64,000 nt of DNA, taken from contig NZ_FOMQ01000006.1 in NCBI RefSeq assembly GCF_900112675.1, forward strand, positions 186,001-250,000, written 5' to 3'. The translations under genes and the position numbers were made by a program. Shown piece after piece: positions 34,011-45,169 of this stretch. The notes beneath the pieces were generated by a model. That model worked only from the letters and a program-made list of their open reading frames with translations, was not told where the DNA came from and searched no databases. The stretch's first letter is position 1, and every line of letters starts with the position of its first letter. The stretch is from Paracidovorax konjaci (GTDB lineage Bacteria > Pseudomonadota > Gammaproteobacteria > Burkholderiales > Burkholderiaceae_C).

Positions 34011-35636
34011 TCAGCCGGGCAGCGCGGGCGTGGCCAGCGTGGAGGACACTTCGCCGGGGGTGCGCTGTAGCCGGAAGGCGCCCACCATTTCCGTGAGGCG
34101 CCCGGCCTGCTCCTTCAGGCTGCCCGCGGCGGCGCTGCTTTCCTCGACGAGGGCGGCGTTCTGCTGCGTCATCGTCTCGAGCGCGCTCACCGACTGGCTG
34201 ACCTGGCCGAGGCGGTCGCTCTGTTCGTGGGCCGCGGTGGTGATCTCACCCATGATGGAGGACACCTGTTGCACCGATTGCACAAGCTCCCCGATGGTGG
34301 TGCCGGCCTGGCCGACCAGCGCCGTGCCTTCCTGTACCTGGCCCGCGCTCGCGAGGATCAGGGCCTTGATCTCCCGTGCGGCTTCGGCGCTGCGCCCCGC
34401 CAGGGCGCGCACTTCGCCCGCCACCACGGCGAAGCCGCGGCCCTGCTCGCCCGCGCGGGCCGCTTCCACGGCCGCGTTCAGCGCCAGGATGTTGGTCTGG
34501 AAGGCGATGCCGTCGATCACGCCGATGATGTCGGCGATCTTGCGCGAGCTGGCGCTGATGACGTCCATGGTGCGCACGACCTGCGACACCACTTCGCCGC
34601 CGCGCGCGGCGACCTGCGCGGCCGAGGCCGTCATCTGGTTGGCCTGGCGCGCGGCGTCGGCCCCCTGGTGCACGGTGTGGGTCAGGTCCTCCAGTGCGGA
34701 GGCGGCCTCCTGCAGGTTGCTGGAGGTCTGCTCGGTCCGGTGGCTCAGGTCGAGGTTGCCCGAGGCCACCTCGGAGCTGGCCAGCAGGATCGAATCGGCC
34801 GTGGTGCTGATGTGCCCGACCAGGGAGCGCAGGCGCTCCTGCATGGCGGCGATGGCCTCCAGCAGCCGGCCCGTCTCGTCCTGGATGCGTACTTCCACCC
34901 GCGAGGTGAGGTCGCCCCGCGCGATGCGCTCGGCCACGACCACGGCGCGGCCGATGGGCTGGGTGATGGTGGCCGTGGTGCGCCACGCGATCAGCAGGCC
35001 CAGGGCGATGGCCAGCGCCACGAGTGCACCGCCCGTCACGCGCGAGCGGGTCTGCGTCTGCTCGGCCGCGGCAGCGGCCTCGGCGTTGAGGGTGTTCTGC
35101 AACTCGACCAATTGGACGAGCTTTTCCCGCCAGACGGCCTCGGGCGGCGCCACCCGGGTCATGAGGCCCAGCGTGGCGCTCACCGTGTCGCCGTCCGTCA
35201 CCAGCTTGAGCGCGCCTTCCAGTTCGGGGCGGGTCTTGCGGGCCTGGGCCTGCACGTCGGCCAGCAACTGGCGCTCGTCGGAGGTGGCGCCGCTGCTGTC
35301 CAGCAGCGCCGTCAGCTCGGATTCCTGCTTGCCGTAGCGCTGCAGGATCCCGGAGGCCTTGCGCGCCTGGTCCTCGGCATTCTTGGGGTCGATGTCGCCC
35401 AGCATGGCGGCAGAACGCGCATGCAGGCCGGTGGCGCTCACGGTCTGCAACATGTCGTTGGCCAGCCGCGCCTTGGCGGCGCCCACGCCGGTGATCTGCT
35501 GCAGTTGCCGGTTCATGCCCGAGGTCGACAGGTGCCCCAGGACGGCGACGGCGACCACGAGGGCCAGCATGCAGCCGAATCCCAGAAAGAGGCGGCGCGA
35601 AATGGAGAGGGAGCGGAGGAATGAGACAGCCTGCAT
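34011..35636 (-). CDS. Methyl-accepting chemotaxis protein
   Basis: 541 residues. TM1 ~15-35 ([19 protein letters not shown]), a four-helix-bundle sensor (~36-190), TM2 ~200-220, HAMP, then the signalling domain with [20 protein letters not shown] and [20 protein letters not shown]. Unlike the receptor at 11796 it has no aromatic CheR-docking pentapeptide; it ends ...TPALPG. The ATG 35636 ([10 protein letters not shown]) has only a weak ribosome site; an upstream ATG at 35729 would give a non-membrane-like extension. Ligand unknown. It is transcribed away from the cupredoxin-EAL pair. Confidence 0.93.
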   Translation of the reverse strand: MQAVSFLRSLSISRRLFLGFGCMLALVVAVAVLGHLSTSGMNRQLQQITGVGAAKARLANDMLQTVSATGLHARSAAMLGDIDPKNAEDQARKASGILQRYGKQESELTALLDSSGATSDERQLLADVQAQARKTRPELEGALKLVTDGDTVSATLGLMTRVAPPEAVWREKLVQLVELQNTLNAEAAAAAEQTQTRSRVTGGALVALAIALGLLIAWRTTATITQPIGRAVVVAERIARGDLTSRVEVRIQDETGRLLEAIAAMQERLRSLVGHISTTADSILLASSEVASGNLDLSHRTEQTSSNLQEAASALEDLTHTVHQGADAARQANQMTASAAQVAARGGEVVSQVVRTMDVISASSRKIADIIGVIDGIAFQTNILALNAAVEAARAGEQGRGFAVVAGEVRALAGRSAEAAREIKALILASAGQVQEGTALVGQAGTTIGELVQSVQQVSSIMGEITTAAHEQSDRLGQVSQSVSALETMTQQNAALVEESSAAAGSLKEQAGRLTEMVGAFRLQRTPGEVSSTLATPALPG

Positions 35637-35824
35637 GGTGTTTTCCCGGACCGATCGGCCCATCGTCGACGAGTTCACTGCAAGATGAGTGCCAATGGAG
35701 ACTCTGGTGTTGTTACAAATAGCCGGCACATGCCGCGCGCTTCGCTGGCATGCTCCGCACTGTTGAGACAGGGTTCGGTGGTTTCATTGGAGCACTCCAT
35801 TTCCAGCTTCTGCCATCGGTTCTA

Positions 35825-35843
35825 GCTATTGAATTCATAGCTT
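35825..35843. repeat. AT-rich hairpin related to family-1 repeats (copy C, hairpin only)
   Basis: AGCTAT-TGAATTC-ATAGCT, a perfect 6-base dyad sharing the CTATTGAATT core of the family-1 hairpins but lacking the GGCGGCAT tail. It lies in the 296-base gap between the chemoreceptor and the cupredoxin gene, where no gene is seen and the divergent promoters should be. Confidence 0.55.
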
Positions 35844-35932
35844 GTTTGAAGACTTTGCTTATCCTGCCAGACTCCTGACCGGCTACGCCGGAAAGCGGCG
35901 ATTTTGTTACATATGCGTGCTGAGGTGACGTG

Positions 35933-36547
35933 ATGAAAACAGGTGTGACGGCGTTGGCGGCGGCGCTGGCCATGTCCCTCTGGGGCGGAGGGGCCTCGGC
36001 GGCGCTGGTCCAGGTGCAGATCCAGGATGGTGCGGGCAAGCCGCTGCCGGGCGCTGTCGCGTTCCTCGATTCGGTGCAGGCCAAGCGGCAGGCCAAACCC
36101 CTCGCGGCTGCCGAAGTGGCCCAGGAGAAGCGGCGCTTCGTGCCCGATGTCCTGGTGGTGACGGCGGGCACGTCGGTTCAGTTCCCCAACCACGACACGG
36201 TGCGCCACCACGTCTATTCGTTCTCGCCGGCCAAGAAGTTCGAGCTGAAGCTCTACTCCGGCGTGCCCGCCAATCCCGTGCTGTTCGACCAGCCCGGCGT
36301 CGTGGTGCTGGGCTGCAACATCCACGACCAGATGGTGGGCTGGGTGCTGGTGGTCGAGACCCCTTATTTCGCGCGCTCCGAGGCCTCGGGCGGCGCGCGC
36401 ATCGACAAGGTGCCGCCCGGCGAATACACGCTGCGCGTATGGCACCCGGGCCTGCCGGTCGGCGCGCCGGCACAGGCGGTGCCGCTCGTGGTGGCCGAGC
36501 CCGGTGGCGCGCCGGTGGCCGTGCGGCTGGCGGGGGTGGTGCCGTGA
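35933..36547 (+). CDS. Cupredoxin-like periplasmic protein (methylamine-utilisation type)
   Basis: 204 residues. Signal peptide MKTGVTALAAALAMSLWGGG ending ASA. Type-I copper ligands are visible: a His in DTVRHHVYSF (His93) and the loop LGCNIHDQM giving Cys128, His131 and Met134. The C-terminal part (KVPPGEYTLRVWHPGL) is a small carboxypeptidase-regulatory-like beta domain. Likely binds copper and may carry electrons or sense copper in the periplasm. It overlaps the next gene by four bases (GTGA), so the two proteins are made together; the partner has a periplasmic sensor domain. Confidence 0.88.
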   Translation: MKTGVTALAAALAMSLWGGGASAALVQVQIQDGAGKPLPGAVAFLDSVQAKRQAKPLAAAEVAQEKRRFVPDVLVVTAGTSVQFPNHDTVRHHVYSFSPAKKFELKLYSGVPANPVLFDQPGVVVLGCNIHDQMVGWVLVVETPYFARSEASGGARIDKVPPGEYTLRVWHPGLPVGAPAQAVPLVVAEPGGAPVAVRLAGVVP

Positions 36548-38883
36548 CCTGGAGCGCCCTGGGCCGCAGCCTGATGTTCCGGCTGGCGGCCATCTCGCTG
36601 CTGTTGCTGCTGATCGTGCAGGCAGCAGGTTTCGCGGTGGTGCGCGCCTCCATCGAGCGCAATGCGCGCGTGCAGATCGCCCGGGGGCTGGATTCGGACG
36701 AGCGTGTCTGGCGGCGCCTCATCAACCAGAACGCCGAGCGGCTGCAGCAGGCCTCCGCGCTGCTGGCGGCCGACTACGGGTTCCGCTCCGCCGTGAATTC
36801 GGGCGACGCGGAAACCATCGAATCCGTGCTGGAGAACCATGGCGGGCGCATCGGCGCGGCCGTTGCCGCGCTGCTCGACACGCGCATGCAGCTGGTGATC
36901 TCCACCATCTCGCACATTCCGGGCGACCACCGCGCTGCGCTACGCGGCGTGGTGCCCGCGCTCACCGCGCATCCGCAGGGGAGCCAGATCGCGGTGGTGG
37001 GCGGCATGCCCTACCAGTTCGTCATGGTGCCGATGCGCGCGCCGCTCGTGATCGGCTGGGTGCTCATGGGCTTTCCGATCGACGAGACGCTGGCGACGGA
37101 GATGCAGCAGCTGCAGGCGGTGGACGTGGCCATCGTCGTGCGGCGCGCGGAGGGCAGCGTCGCCGTGCCCGTGAGCACGCTGCCCGCGGGAGACCGGGAG
37201 GTGCTGGCCGCGCTGCAGGGCGAAAGCGAGGTTCGCATGGGCGCCGGCACCATGCTGGTCCGCACGGTGGGGATGGAGAGCGTCAACGGCGACAGCCGGG
37301 CGCTGCTGCTGCGCTCGCTCGACGAGGTGCTCGACCCCTATCGCCAGCTGCAGTTGCTGCTGGGCGCGATCACGCTGGGCGGCGTGGTGCTCTTCGCGCT
37401 GGGCTTCGCCATCATGGCGCGGCGCGTGGCGACGCCGCTGCGTTCGGTGGTGGCCGCCACGCAGCGCATCTCGCGCGGCGACTACGAAGTGCCGATCGAG
37501 CACACGCGCCGCCGGGACGAGATCGGCAACCTCGCGCGGTCGTTCGACCGCATGCGCATCGACATCGCGACCCAGCAGGGGGAGATCCGCCGCCTGGCCG
37601 ACACCGACCGGCTCACCGGCGTGCCCAACCGGGAGCGCTTCCGCCGCATGCTGATGGAAGCCCTGCAGCACGGGGAGCGCCTGGGCGAGCCGCTGGCCGT
37701 CATCGCGCTCGACCTCGACCGCTTCAAGCACGTCAACGACGTGCTGGGCTATGCGCTGGGCGACCGGCTGCTGCAGGCCGTGGTGGCCCGCATCGGCGCG
37801 CACCTGCGCTCGCCGCACGATCTGGTCGCGCGGCTGGGGGGCAACGAATTCGCGCTGCTGATGCCCGCCGCCGACATGGCCGCCGCGGTGGACATGGCGC
37901 AGCGCATCACGCGCGCGTTCGAGTCGCCGCTGGCGTTCGACGACCAGATGGTCGACTTGAGCGCGGGCATCGGCATCGCCTGCTGGCCCGGCCCGGCCGG
38001 CGATGCCGACACGCTGCTGAGCCACGCCGAGATCGCCATGTACGCGGCCAAGCGGCGCTTGAACGGTGCGCTGCTCTACGACCCTTCGATGGAGTCCTCC
38101 AGCGCGGGAGGCCTGTCGCTGCTCTCCGAACTGCGCCATGCGGTCGAGGCGGGCGAGCTGCGCCTGTTCCTGCAGCCCAAGCTGGGCCTGAACGGGCAGT
38201 CGGGCTGCGGCGCCGAGGCGCTGGTGCGCTGGCAGCACCCCGCGCGCGGCCTGGTGCCGCCCATGCAGTTCATCCCGTTCGCCGAGCAGACGGGCTTCGT
38301 GCGCCAGCTCACGCTCTGGGTGTTCGAGGAGGCCGCGGCCTACCTGGCGCGGCCGCAGGTGCGCCCGCTGGGGCTGCGCATCTCGGTCAACCTCTCCACG
38401 CGCGACCTGATGGACCCGGAGCTGAGCACGCGGCTGGAAGCCATCATGGCGCGCCACGGCGTGGCCGCCGGCGCCTTCTGCCTGGAGATCACCGAAAGCG
38501 CCATCATGGACGATCCGGAGCGCGCCGAGGCCACGCTCAACCGCCTGTCCGCCCAGGGCTTCAAGCTCTCCATCGACGATTTCGGCACGGGCTATTCCTC
38601 GCTGGCCTACCTCAAGCGGCTGCCCGTGGATGAATTGAAGATCGACAAGTCCTTCGTCATGGGCATGGTGGTGGACCACGGCGACGAGCAGATCGTGCGC
38701 TCCACCATCGATCTCGCGCACAACCTGGGCCTGTCGGTGGTGGCCGAAGGCGTGGAGTCCGGCACCATCCTGGACCGGCTGCGGGCCCTGTACTGCGACG
38801 AGGCGCAGGGCTACCACATCGGCCGGCCCATGCCCGCCGACGACTTCCTCGGATGGCAGGCCACGGCCGCCGCGCCAAAATAG
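36544..38883 (+). CDS. Membrane GGDEF/EAL c-di-GMP protein
   Basis: 779 residues, GTG start overlapping the upstream stop; ATG 36574 is the alternative. TM1 ~13-33, a periplasmic sensor (~34-265) with VSTISHIPGDHRAALR-type dCache features, TM2 ~275-298, HAMP, GGDEF domain (~355-510) and EAL domain (~530-770). The GGDEF site reads RLGGNEFALL: the catalytic Asp is Asn, so cyclase activity is doubtful, though GTP binding may remain. The EAL site is intact (GAEALVRWQHP, LEITESAIMD, SIDDFGTGYSSLAYLKRLP), so it should hydrolyse c-di-GMP. Coupling to the cupredoxin suggests copper or redox control of c-di-GMP; this is inference. Confidence 0.92.
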   Translation: MTWSALGRSLMFRLAAISLLLLLIVQAAGFAVVRASIERNARVQIARGLDSDERVWRRLINQNAERLQQASALLAADYGFRSAVNSGDAETIESVLENHGGRIGAAVAALLDTRMQLVISTISHIPGDHRAALRGVVPALTAHPQGSQIAVVGGMPYQFVMVPMRAPLVIGWVLMGFPIDETLATEMQQLQAVDVAIVVRRAEGSVAVPVSTLPAGDREVLAALQGESEVRMGAGTMLVRTVGMESVNGDSRALLLRSLDEVLDPYRQLQLLLGAITLGGVVLFALGFAIMARRVATPLRSVVAATQRISRGDYEVPIEHTRRRDEIGNLARSFDRMRIDIATQQGEIRRLADTDRLTGVPNRERFRRMLMEALQHGERLGEPLAVIALDLDRFKHVNDVLGYALGDRLLQAVVARIGAHLRSPHDLVARLGGNEFALLMPAADMAAAVDMAQRITRAFESPLAFDDQMVDLSAGIGIACWPGPAGDADTLLSHAEIAMYAAKRRLNGALLYDPSMESSSAGGLSLLSELRHAVEAGELRLFLQPKLGLNGQSGCGAEALVRWQHPARGLVPPMQFIPFAEQTGFVRQLTLWVFEEAAAYLARPQVRPLGLRISVNLSTRDLMDPELSTRLEAIMARHGVAAGAFCLEITESAIMDDPERAEATLNRLSAQGFKLSIDDFGTGYSSLAYLKRLPVDELKIDKSFVMGMVVDHGDEQIVRSTIDLAHNLGLSVVAEGVESGTILDRLRALYCDEAQGYHIGRPMPADDFLGWQATAAAPK

Positions 38884-38887
38884 CGCC

Positions 38888-39955
38888 ATGTCCGATCCGT
38901 CTTCCCGTTCCCGCCTGTCGCTGCCCCCGGGCGGCGCCCGTGCCGGCCAGCCCGCGTCTTCTTCCGCGCCCGGTGCGCCTTCCTCCCCGCCCCGCAAGGG
39001 TGGCGCACGGCCTCCGGGGCGGTTCACCCTGCGCTCGACCGAGGCCGCCGCGGCCCCCGCGGTCCGGAGCGCCGCGCCGCCGCCGGCCCCGCGGGCGGCC
39101 GGTGGCCCCGCCGCCGTGCGCGCGCCGGCACCGGCGCGCCCGGACCGGGCCCCCGCCGGCCCGGGGCACATCGGCAGCGTGGCGCGGGCAGAGGGCCCGG
39201 CAGGGACCGCGCGCCTCAACAAGCGCATGGCCGAGCTGGGCCTGTGCTCACGCCGCGAGGCCGATGCCTGGATCGAGCAGGGCTGGGTGCGCGTGAACGG
39301 CCAGGTGGCGCCGATGGGGCTGCAGGTAACGCCGCTCGACCGCATCGAAGTGGACCCCGCAGCCCAGGGCCAGCAGGAGCGGCAGGTGACCATCCTGCTG
39401 CACAAGCCCATGGGCTACGTCAGCGGGCAGGCCGAGGACGGCCACACGCCCGCGGTCGCGCTCATCAACCCGCGCACGCACTGGCGCGAGGACCCGAGCC
39501 GCCAGCGCTTCTCTCCCCCGCAACTGCGCGGCATCGCGCCCTGCGGCCGGCTCGACATCGACTCGGTGGGGCTGCTGGTGCTCACGCAGGACGGGCGCAT
39601 CGCACGGCAACTGATCGGCGAGGACTCCGGCATGGAGAAGGAGTACCTCGTGCGCGTGCACTACGGCGACGTGGCCACCGACGTGCAGGCCGCCTTCCCG
39701 CCCGACCAGCTCGCGCGGCTCTGCCACGGCCTCTCGCTGGACGGCCAGGCGCTCAAGCCCGCCCGCGTGGACTGGCAGAACCCCGAGCAACTGCGCTTCG
39801 TGCTGACCGAGGGCAAGAAGCGCCAGATCCGCCGCATGTGCGAACTGGTGGGCCTCAAGGTGGTGGGCCTGAAGCGCATCCGCATCGGCCGCGTGGTGCT
39901 CGGCAACCTGCCCGCGGGGCAGTGGCGCTACCTGGGGCCGAACGAACGGTTCTGA
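38888..39955 (+). CDS. 23S rRNA pseudouridine synthase (RluB/RluF type)
   Basis: 355 residues. A ~105-residue disordered Pro/Ala-rich N-terminus precedes the S4 RNA-binding domain (RLNKRMAELGLCSRREADAWIEQGWVRVNGQ). The catalytic domain has HKPMGYVSGQ, the active-site loop CGRLDIDSVGLLVLTQDG with the nucleophilic Asp, MEKEYLVRV and the closing EGKKRQIRRMCELVGLKVV. RIRIGRVVLGNLPAGQWR favours RluF/RluB. It isomerises uridine in 23S rRNA. It begins five bases after the EAL gene stop and may share its transcript. The disordered extension is unusually long, as often in Comamonadaceae. Confidence 0.9.
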   Translation: MSDPSSRSRLSLPPGGARAGQPASSSAPGAPSSPPRKGGARPPGRFTLRSTEAAAAPAVRSAAPPPAPRAAGGPAAVRAPAPARPDRAPAGPGHIGSVARAEGPAGTARLNKRMAELGLCSRREADAWIEQGWVRVNGQVAPMGLQVTPLDRIEVDPAAQGQQERQVTILLHKPMGYVSGQAEDGHTPAVALINPRTHWREDPSRQRFSPPQLRGIAPCGRLDIDSVGLLVLTQDGRIARQLIGEDSGMEKEYLVRVHYGDVATDVQAAFPPDQLARLCHGLSLDGQALKPARVDWQNPEQLRFVLTEGKKRQIRRMCELVGLKVVGLKRIRIGRVVLGNLPAGQWRYLGPNERF

Positions 39956-40025
39956 TCCGGCGCCGCTGGCCGTGCCCGGCATGGGTGGCGCGCCCGGCCC
40001 CGCCGGGCGGCCCCCGCATTCACAA

Positions 40026-40084
40026 GTTTGTTTGCTATATATTTAATAGCAAACTATTGAATGGATCCGGCGGCATGGGGGCAA
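40026..40084 (+). repeat. Family-1 dispersed repeat, copy D
   Basis: The best-formed copy: 9-base arms GTTTGCTAT / ATAGCAAAC around ATATTTA, then TATTGAATGGATCCGGCGG and CATGGGG. It lies between the pseudouridine synthase gene and htpG. Confidence 0.85.
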
Positions 40085-40147
40085 AATGCCCTGGAGCTTT
40101 CGCTGCAGGGGCGCGCCGGGCACCGAAGGCGCCGCGCGGGGACGATC

Positions 40148-40175
40148 CTTGATAATCCGCGCCCGGCCCCCAGTT
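40148..40175 (+). promoter_or_regulatory. Heat-shock (sigma-32-like) promoter of htpG
   Basis: CTTGAT, a 14-base spacer, then CCCCAGTT, close to the sigma-32 consensus (CTTGAA, 13-17 bases, CCCCATNT). It lies 53 bases before the htpG ATG, and htpG is a known member of the sigma-32 regulon in enterics. Confidence 0.55.
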
Positions 40176-40228
40176 GGCGGGGCGTTCCCCTTTCGTTGCG
40201 AACCTCTCACAAGAGCACACCACCAACC

Positions 40229-42184
<1,956 letters not shown>

Positions 42185-42219
42185 ACCGTCCCGGCGCGCA
42201 GGCCCCCACCCGGGGCCGG

Positions 42220-42258
42220 GGCCGCGGGAGCGTCTGCAACGCTCGCGCGGCCTTTTTT
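42220..42258 (+). terminator. Intrinsic terminator of htpG
   Basis: Stem GGCCGCGGGAGCGT / ACGCTCGCGCGGCC (one mismatch pair) with loop CTGCA, followed by TTTTTT, 36 bases after the stop. Confidence 0.93.
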
Positions 42259-42293
42259 ATTGCCTGGCGGCCCGAGGGGATGGGCAAGCCCCG

Positions 42294-42764
42294 TCACTGC
42301 GGCGGGAGCCGGCCCGGCAGATCGAGCAACCCCGCGCATTGCGCGCAGCGCAAATGGTGCCCATGCTCCTGCTCCTTGCCCTGCACCACAGGCGTGAGCC
42401 GGGCAGTACCCGCATCGTTGGCGATGCCCAGCGTTGCCACGCGCCCATCCTTGAATGTGAGCCTGGCCTCCGTGTAGCAGTCGCCTGTGAGGAAATGGTC
42501 GTGCAGAGCGGCGCGCCGGCTGATCGGGCGCGCATGGCCCAGGAAGTGGCGGACGTCACGCTCCGCCAAAGGCCGCATGCCCGTGCAGGGGGCTTTCTCC
42601 CCCACGGCATTTTCCGCAGTGGCCCGGGTGATTTGAATGGACGAAACCGTGCCCAAGGGGGGCAGTCTTGGCAAGGGTTGCCTCCCTTGGGATTCCTGTG
42701 CAGAAATCACATGGGTGTGAACAACAAAACACAGTGCAGCAATAGCGCGGTTTTTCAGCGCCAT
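42294..42764 (-). CDS. Exported hypothetical protein, candidate immunity partner of the amidase
   Basis: 156 residues, family not recognised. A signal peptide is likely: MALKNRAIAALCFVVHTHVI then SAQ. The mature part has IQITRATAENAVGEKAPCTG and GDCYTEARLTFKDGRVATLGIA and two CxxC-like cysteines near the end (LRCAQCAGLL). Its start lies within the last 10 bases of the amidase gene, so the two are coupled. A periplasmic protein made together with a peptidoglycan amidase fits an effector-immunity pair, the immunity protein guarding the cell wall in the periplasm. No direct proof. Confidence 0.65.
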   Translation of the reverse strand: MALKNRAIAALCFVVHTHVISAQESQGRQPLPRLPPLGTVSSIQITRATAENAVGEKAPCTGMRPLAERDVRHFLGHARPISRRAALHDHFLTGDCYTEARLTFKDGRVATLGIANDAGTARLTPVVQGKEQEHGHHLRCAQCAGLLDLPGRLPPQ

Positions 42765-43411
42765 GATGCAGTGCTCGCTTCGGTGACGTTTTTCCGGCTT
42801 ACATCCGGATGTCGATGAATTTCCGATGAACTGATGCGAAGCGTGTCGGTCAATCCATTGATGAGCCACCGCAAGGAGTCGTTTTGCACAGCATTGACAG
42901 GCTCGTACACCGATTTTTCGCCCAAAAACGCATCTTGCTGGGCTTTGCTCAGTCCCGCAGGCATCCTCACATTCGGGGGCAGTGAGGACATTCCCACTAT
43001 TTCGATACCTATCGAATCCACATTGCTGGGGTACCGGACCGGAACAGCCTTGGTCATCTCGATTTTGTTCATGCGCTCAACCGCGCTTCCCTGCGGAAAT
43101 TCCTTTGATTTCTGAAAAGCGGCAGCAGTGCATCGGTGTTCGGCAAGACACCGTGCTTTCAGAGGACCCACGTGGTTGGTTCGATGATTCACGGAAGCGG
43201 TTTGATAGATGACGCCGTTCTTCCCGATAAGGAAATGGGCACCGTTTCCTCCAGCCCGGTAGCTTGCAAAAACGCTTTGCTCGTTGGCTGATCCGGTCTG
43301 ATGAACGACGATTCCTGAAATGGTTTTCATCGGCGAACGCTCGATCATGGTGAATCGGCGCGGTTGCACTCGTGATGTCGTGAGCATGCCTTGTAGATCA
43401 ATGTGCAGCAT
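42755..43411 (-). CDS. N-acetylmuramoyl-L-alanine amidase (Amidase_2 type), candidate effector
   Basis: 218 residues. Amidase_2 zinc ligands: the His in GIVVHQTGS (His37), NHRTNHVG (His80) and the late EIHRHPDVSRKN; IGIEIVG is the usual core strand. It should cut the amide between MurNAc and L-Ala. No signal peptide, so export would need a secretion machine such as type VI, or lysis. GC content is visibly below the neighbours, a sign of transfer. ATG 43411 has GCAGGG upstream; ATG 43330 (MKTISGIVV) would give the bare domain. Coupled to the exported gene downstream. A phage-lysin origin cannot be excluded. Confidence 0.8.
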   Translation of the reverse strand: MLHIDLQGMLTTSRVQPRRFTMIERSPMKTISGIVVHQTGSANEQSVFASYRAGGNGAHFLIGKNGVIYQTASVNHRTNHVGPLKARCLAEHRCTAAAFQKSKEFPQGSAVERMNKIEMTKAVPVRYPSNVDSIGIEIVGMSSLPPNVRMPAGLSKAQQDAFLGEKSVYEPVNAVQNDSLRWLINGLTDTLRISSSEIHRHPDVSRKNVTEASTASWR

Positions 43412-43719
43412 GTTTTCCCTGCTCTATGTAAGGATCACTGGCATAGCCCCTCCCGACTGTGCCAAGCGCGGAATCATAGTGATCGATCAGGCCGTGCCTC
43501 TTTTGATTTGGTGACTGGTTGTTGCGGCTCTTTTGTGCATCCGTTAAAAAAACGCAGCTAATTGCTGATGCGGCAACAGCATTGGCGGCCAGACCGTGGG
43601 GGAGCACGTTGCCCCGGAGTTGACCGCCGATCCGCAGGCTTTTCCCCGGGTAGGCGTGGGTGGGCGGCCTCGATAATATGCAGCGGTCTTTCCACCGCCC
43701 TCGCGGAGCTTTCCCGGCC
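43412..43719. other. Gene-free divergent region between amidase and xrtH
   Basis: 308 bases. The left half is moderate GC and probably carries the leftward amidase promoter. A run ACCCGTT-like AT-rich patch with AAAAAAA lies near 43545. The right half is GC-rich up to the xrtH ribosome site (GGAG near 43706). No repeat copy or RNA gene recognised. Confidence 0.4.
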
Positions 43720-44256
43720 ATGTTGCGCTTCTTCCTCATCTTCCTCACGCTTCAGCTCTCCCTCTTCGGCATCAACATGCTCAACTGGGTGCAGCAGCAC
43801 CTCGTCCTGCCGTGGACGGCGCTGCTCGCGCGGATCTGCGCAACGCTGGTGATGTGGTTCGACAGCTCGGCCGCAGCGGCGGGCAAGGTGCTCTGGAACC
43901 ACGAGACGGGGTTCGGCGTGTCGATCGAGGCGGGCTGCAACGGCATCGAGGCGTGCATCGTGCTGTTCGCCGCGGTGATGGCGTTTCCTTCCACGTGGCG
44001 GCACAAGCTCATCGGGCTGGTGGCGGGTTTCGTGGCGGTGCAGGCGCTCAACATCGTGCGGGTGATCAGTCTGTTCTACCTGGGGCAGTGGAGCACCCCG
44101 GTGTTCAATTTCGCGCACGAATACCTCTGGCAGGCGCTCATCATGGTGGACGTGCTCATCGTCTGGCTGCTGTGGGTGCGCGCGGGCAGCCGCGGCGCGC
44201 AGCCGCCCGAATCCGGCGAGCCGCCCGCCACGCCGCCGGCCGCGGCCCTGGCCTGA
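43720..44256 (+). CDS. xrtH: Exosortase H (IPTL-CTERM-specific)
   Basis: 178 residues, about five membrane helices. The exosortase catalytic triad is visible: Cys73 in EAGCNGIEA, Arg114 in NIVRVISLF and His133 in FAHEYLWQ. The short length and sequence fit exosortase H, the type paired with IPTLxxWG-CTERM proteins. It would recognise and process the C-terminal sorting signal of such proteins at the inner membrane. Its likely client, a DUF11 protein with IPTLSQWG at its C-terminus, lies 7 kb downstream at 51223. The next gene is the exosortase H-associated membrane protein, 14 bases away. Confidence 0.92.
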   Translation: MLRFFLIFLTLQLSLFGINMLNWVQQHLVLPWTALLARICATLVMWFDSSAAAAGKVLWNHETGFGVSIEAGCNGIEACIVLFAAVMAFPSTWRHKLIGLVAGFVAVQALNIVRVISLFYLGQWSTPVFNFAHEYLWQALIMVDVLIVWLLWVRAGSRGAQPPESGEPPATPPAAALA

Positions 44257-44270
44257 AGGCGCGTGCCGCG

Positions 44271-45083
44271 ATGCGCCGCGCTGCCAGCCTGAAGGCATTC
44301 GTCATCGGCCTCTTCGTGGGGGTCGTGGTGCTCACGCTCGCGTGGACCCGGGTGTCGCCATGGACTTCCTACCCCGTCGGCATGGTCGCGGCGGTGGCGA
44401 TGGAGCACACGGCGCCCGGCTGGGTGCGCGAGTCGCGCCTTGCGCCGGGCCGCCTCGAAGTGGACACCTCGGTGGCGATCGCCACGCAGCAGACCGGCAA
44501 CCGCATGGTCGAGATCACCCTCGAATCCGATCCGGGCCGCTATGCCTACGGGCTGCCGATCTTCCTGGCGCTGCTGCTGGCCGCGCGCGGGCCGGGCCGT
44601 GCGGTGCGCGCGCTGGCGGGCTTTGCGCTGCTGGTGCCGCTGCAGGCCTTCAGCCTGGCCATGCAATTGCTCATGCAGCTGCTGCTCACGGCGCAGTTCG
44701 ACGTGCGCGCACTGCGCGTCGAGCAGTGGCAGATGGAGGCGCTGGTCTACGGCTACCAGCTGGGGTCGCTGGTGGTGCCCACGCTCGCGCCGATCGTGGT
44801 GTGGCTGTGGCTCGACCGCGCCTTCGTGAACGAGGTGGTGATCGGCGCCTGGCGGCGTTCGCTGCCTGCGCGGGGTCCGGTGGCCGCGCCGGTGGTGGCG
44901 GCCGGCGCATCCCCGGCGCCGGGGGGCACGGCACCGGCCGCTGCAGCCGCCGATGGCACGCAGCAAGGCGCCGCTCCCGCGCCCGCGGCCGCCTCGGCGC
45001 CGGCACCGGAGCCCGCCATCGGGGGCGTGCCGGTCTCGTCGAGCACCGCGGCCGGGCTGCCGCCGCGCCGGCCCCTGCGCTGA
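44271..45083 (+). CDS. Exosortase H-associated membrane protein
   Basis: 270 residues. TM1 at ~8-28 (FVIGLFVGVVVLTLAW), a periplasmic part (~30-90), further helices at ~95-112, ~115-140 and ~160-180 (YQLGSLVVPTLAPIVVWLWL), and an Ala/Pro-rich C-terminal tail of ~75 residues. Its position 14 bases after xrtH and its topology match the membrane protein that regularly accompanies exosortase H. The tail is low-complexity and probably disordered. Precise role in sorting is unknown. Confidence 0.8.
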   Translation: MRRAASLKAFVIGLFVGVVVLTLAWTRVSPWTSYPVGMVAAVAMEHTAPGWVRESRLAPGRLEVDTSVAIATQQTGNRMVEITLESDPGRYAYGLPIFLALLLAARGPGRAVRALAGFALLVPLQAFSLAMQLLMQLLLTAQFDVRALRVEQWQMEALVYGYQLGSLVVPTLAPIVVWLWLDRAFVNEVVIGAWRRSLPARGPVAAPVVAAGASPAPGGTAPAAAAADGTQQGAAPAPAAASAPAPEPAIGGVPVSSSTAAGLPPRRPLR

Positions 45084-45169
45084 GGCGACTGCACGGCCGG
45101 TGTGGCGCGCGCGTCACACCGGGCGGTTCGACACGACCGTGCCGCCGGGCGCTGCCAGAATGCCGCCCC

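Noticed and set aside
43398-43748. 116-codon leftward frame upstream of the amidase
   Set aside because: No ribosome site or domain features, antisense to the xrtH start; more likely promoter DNA.
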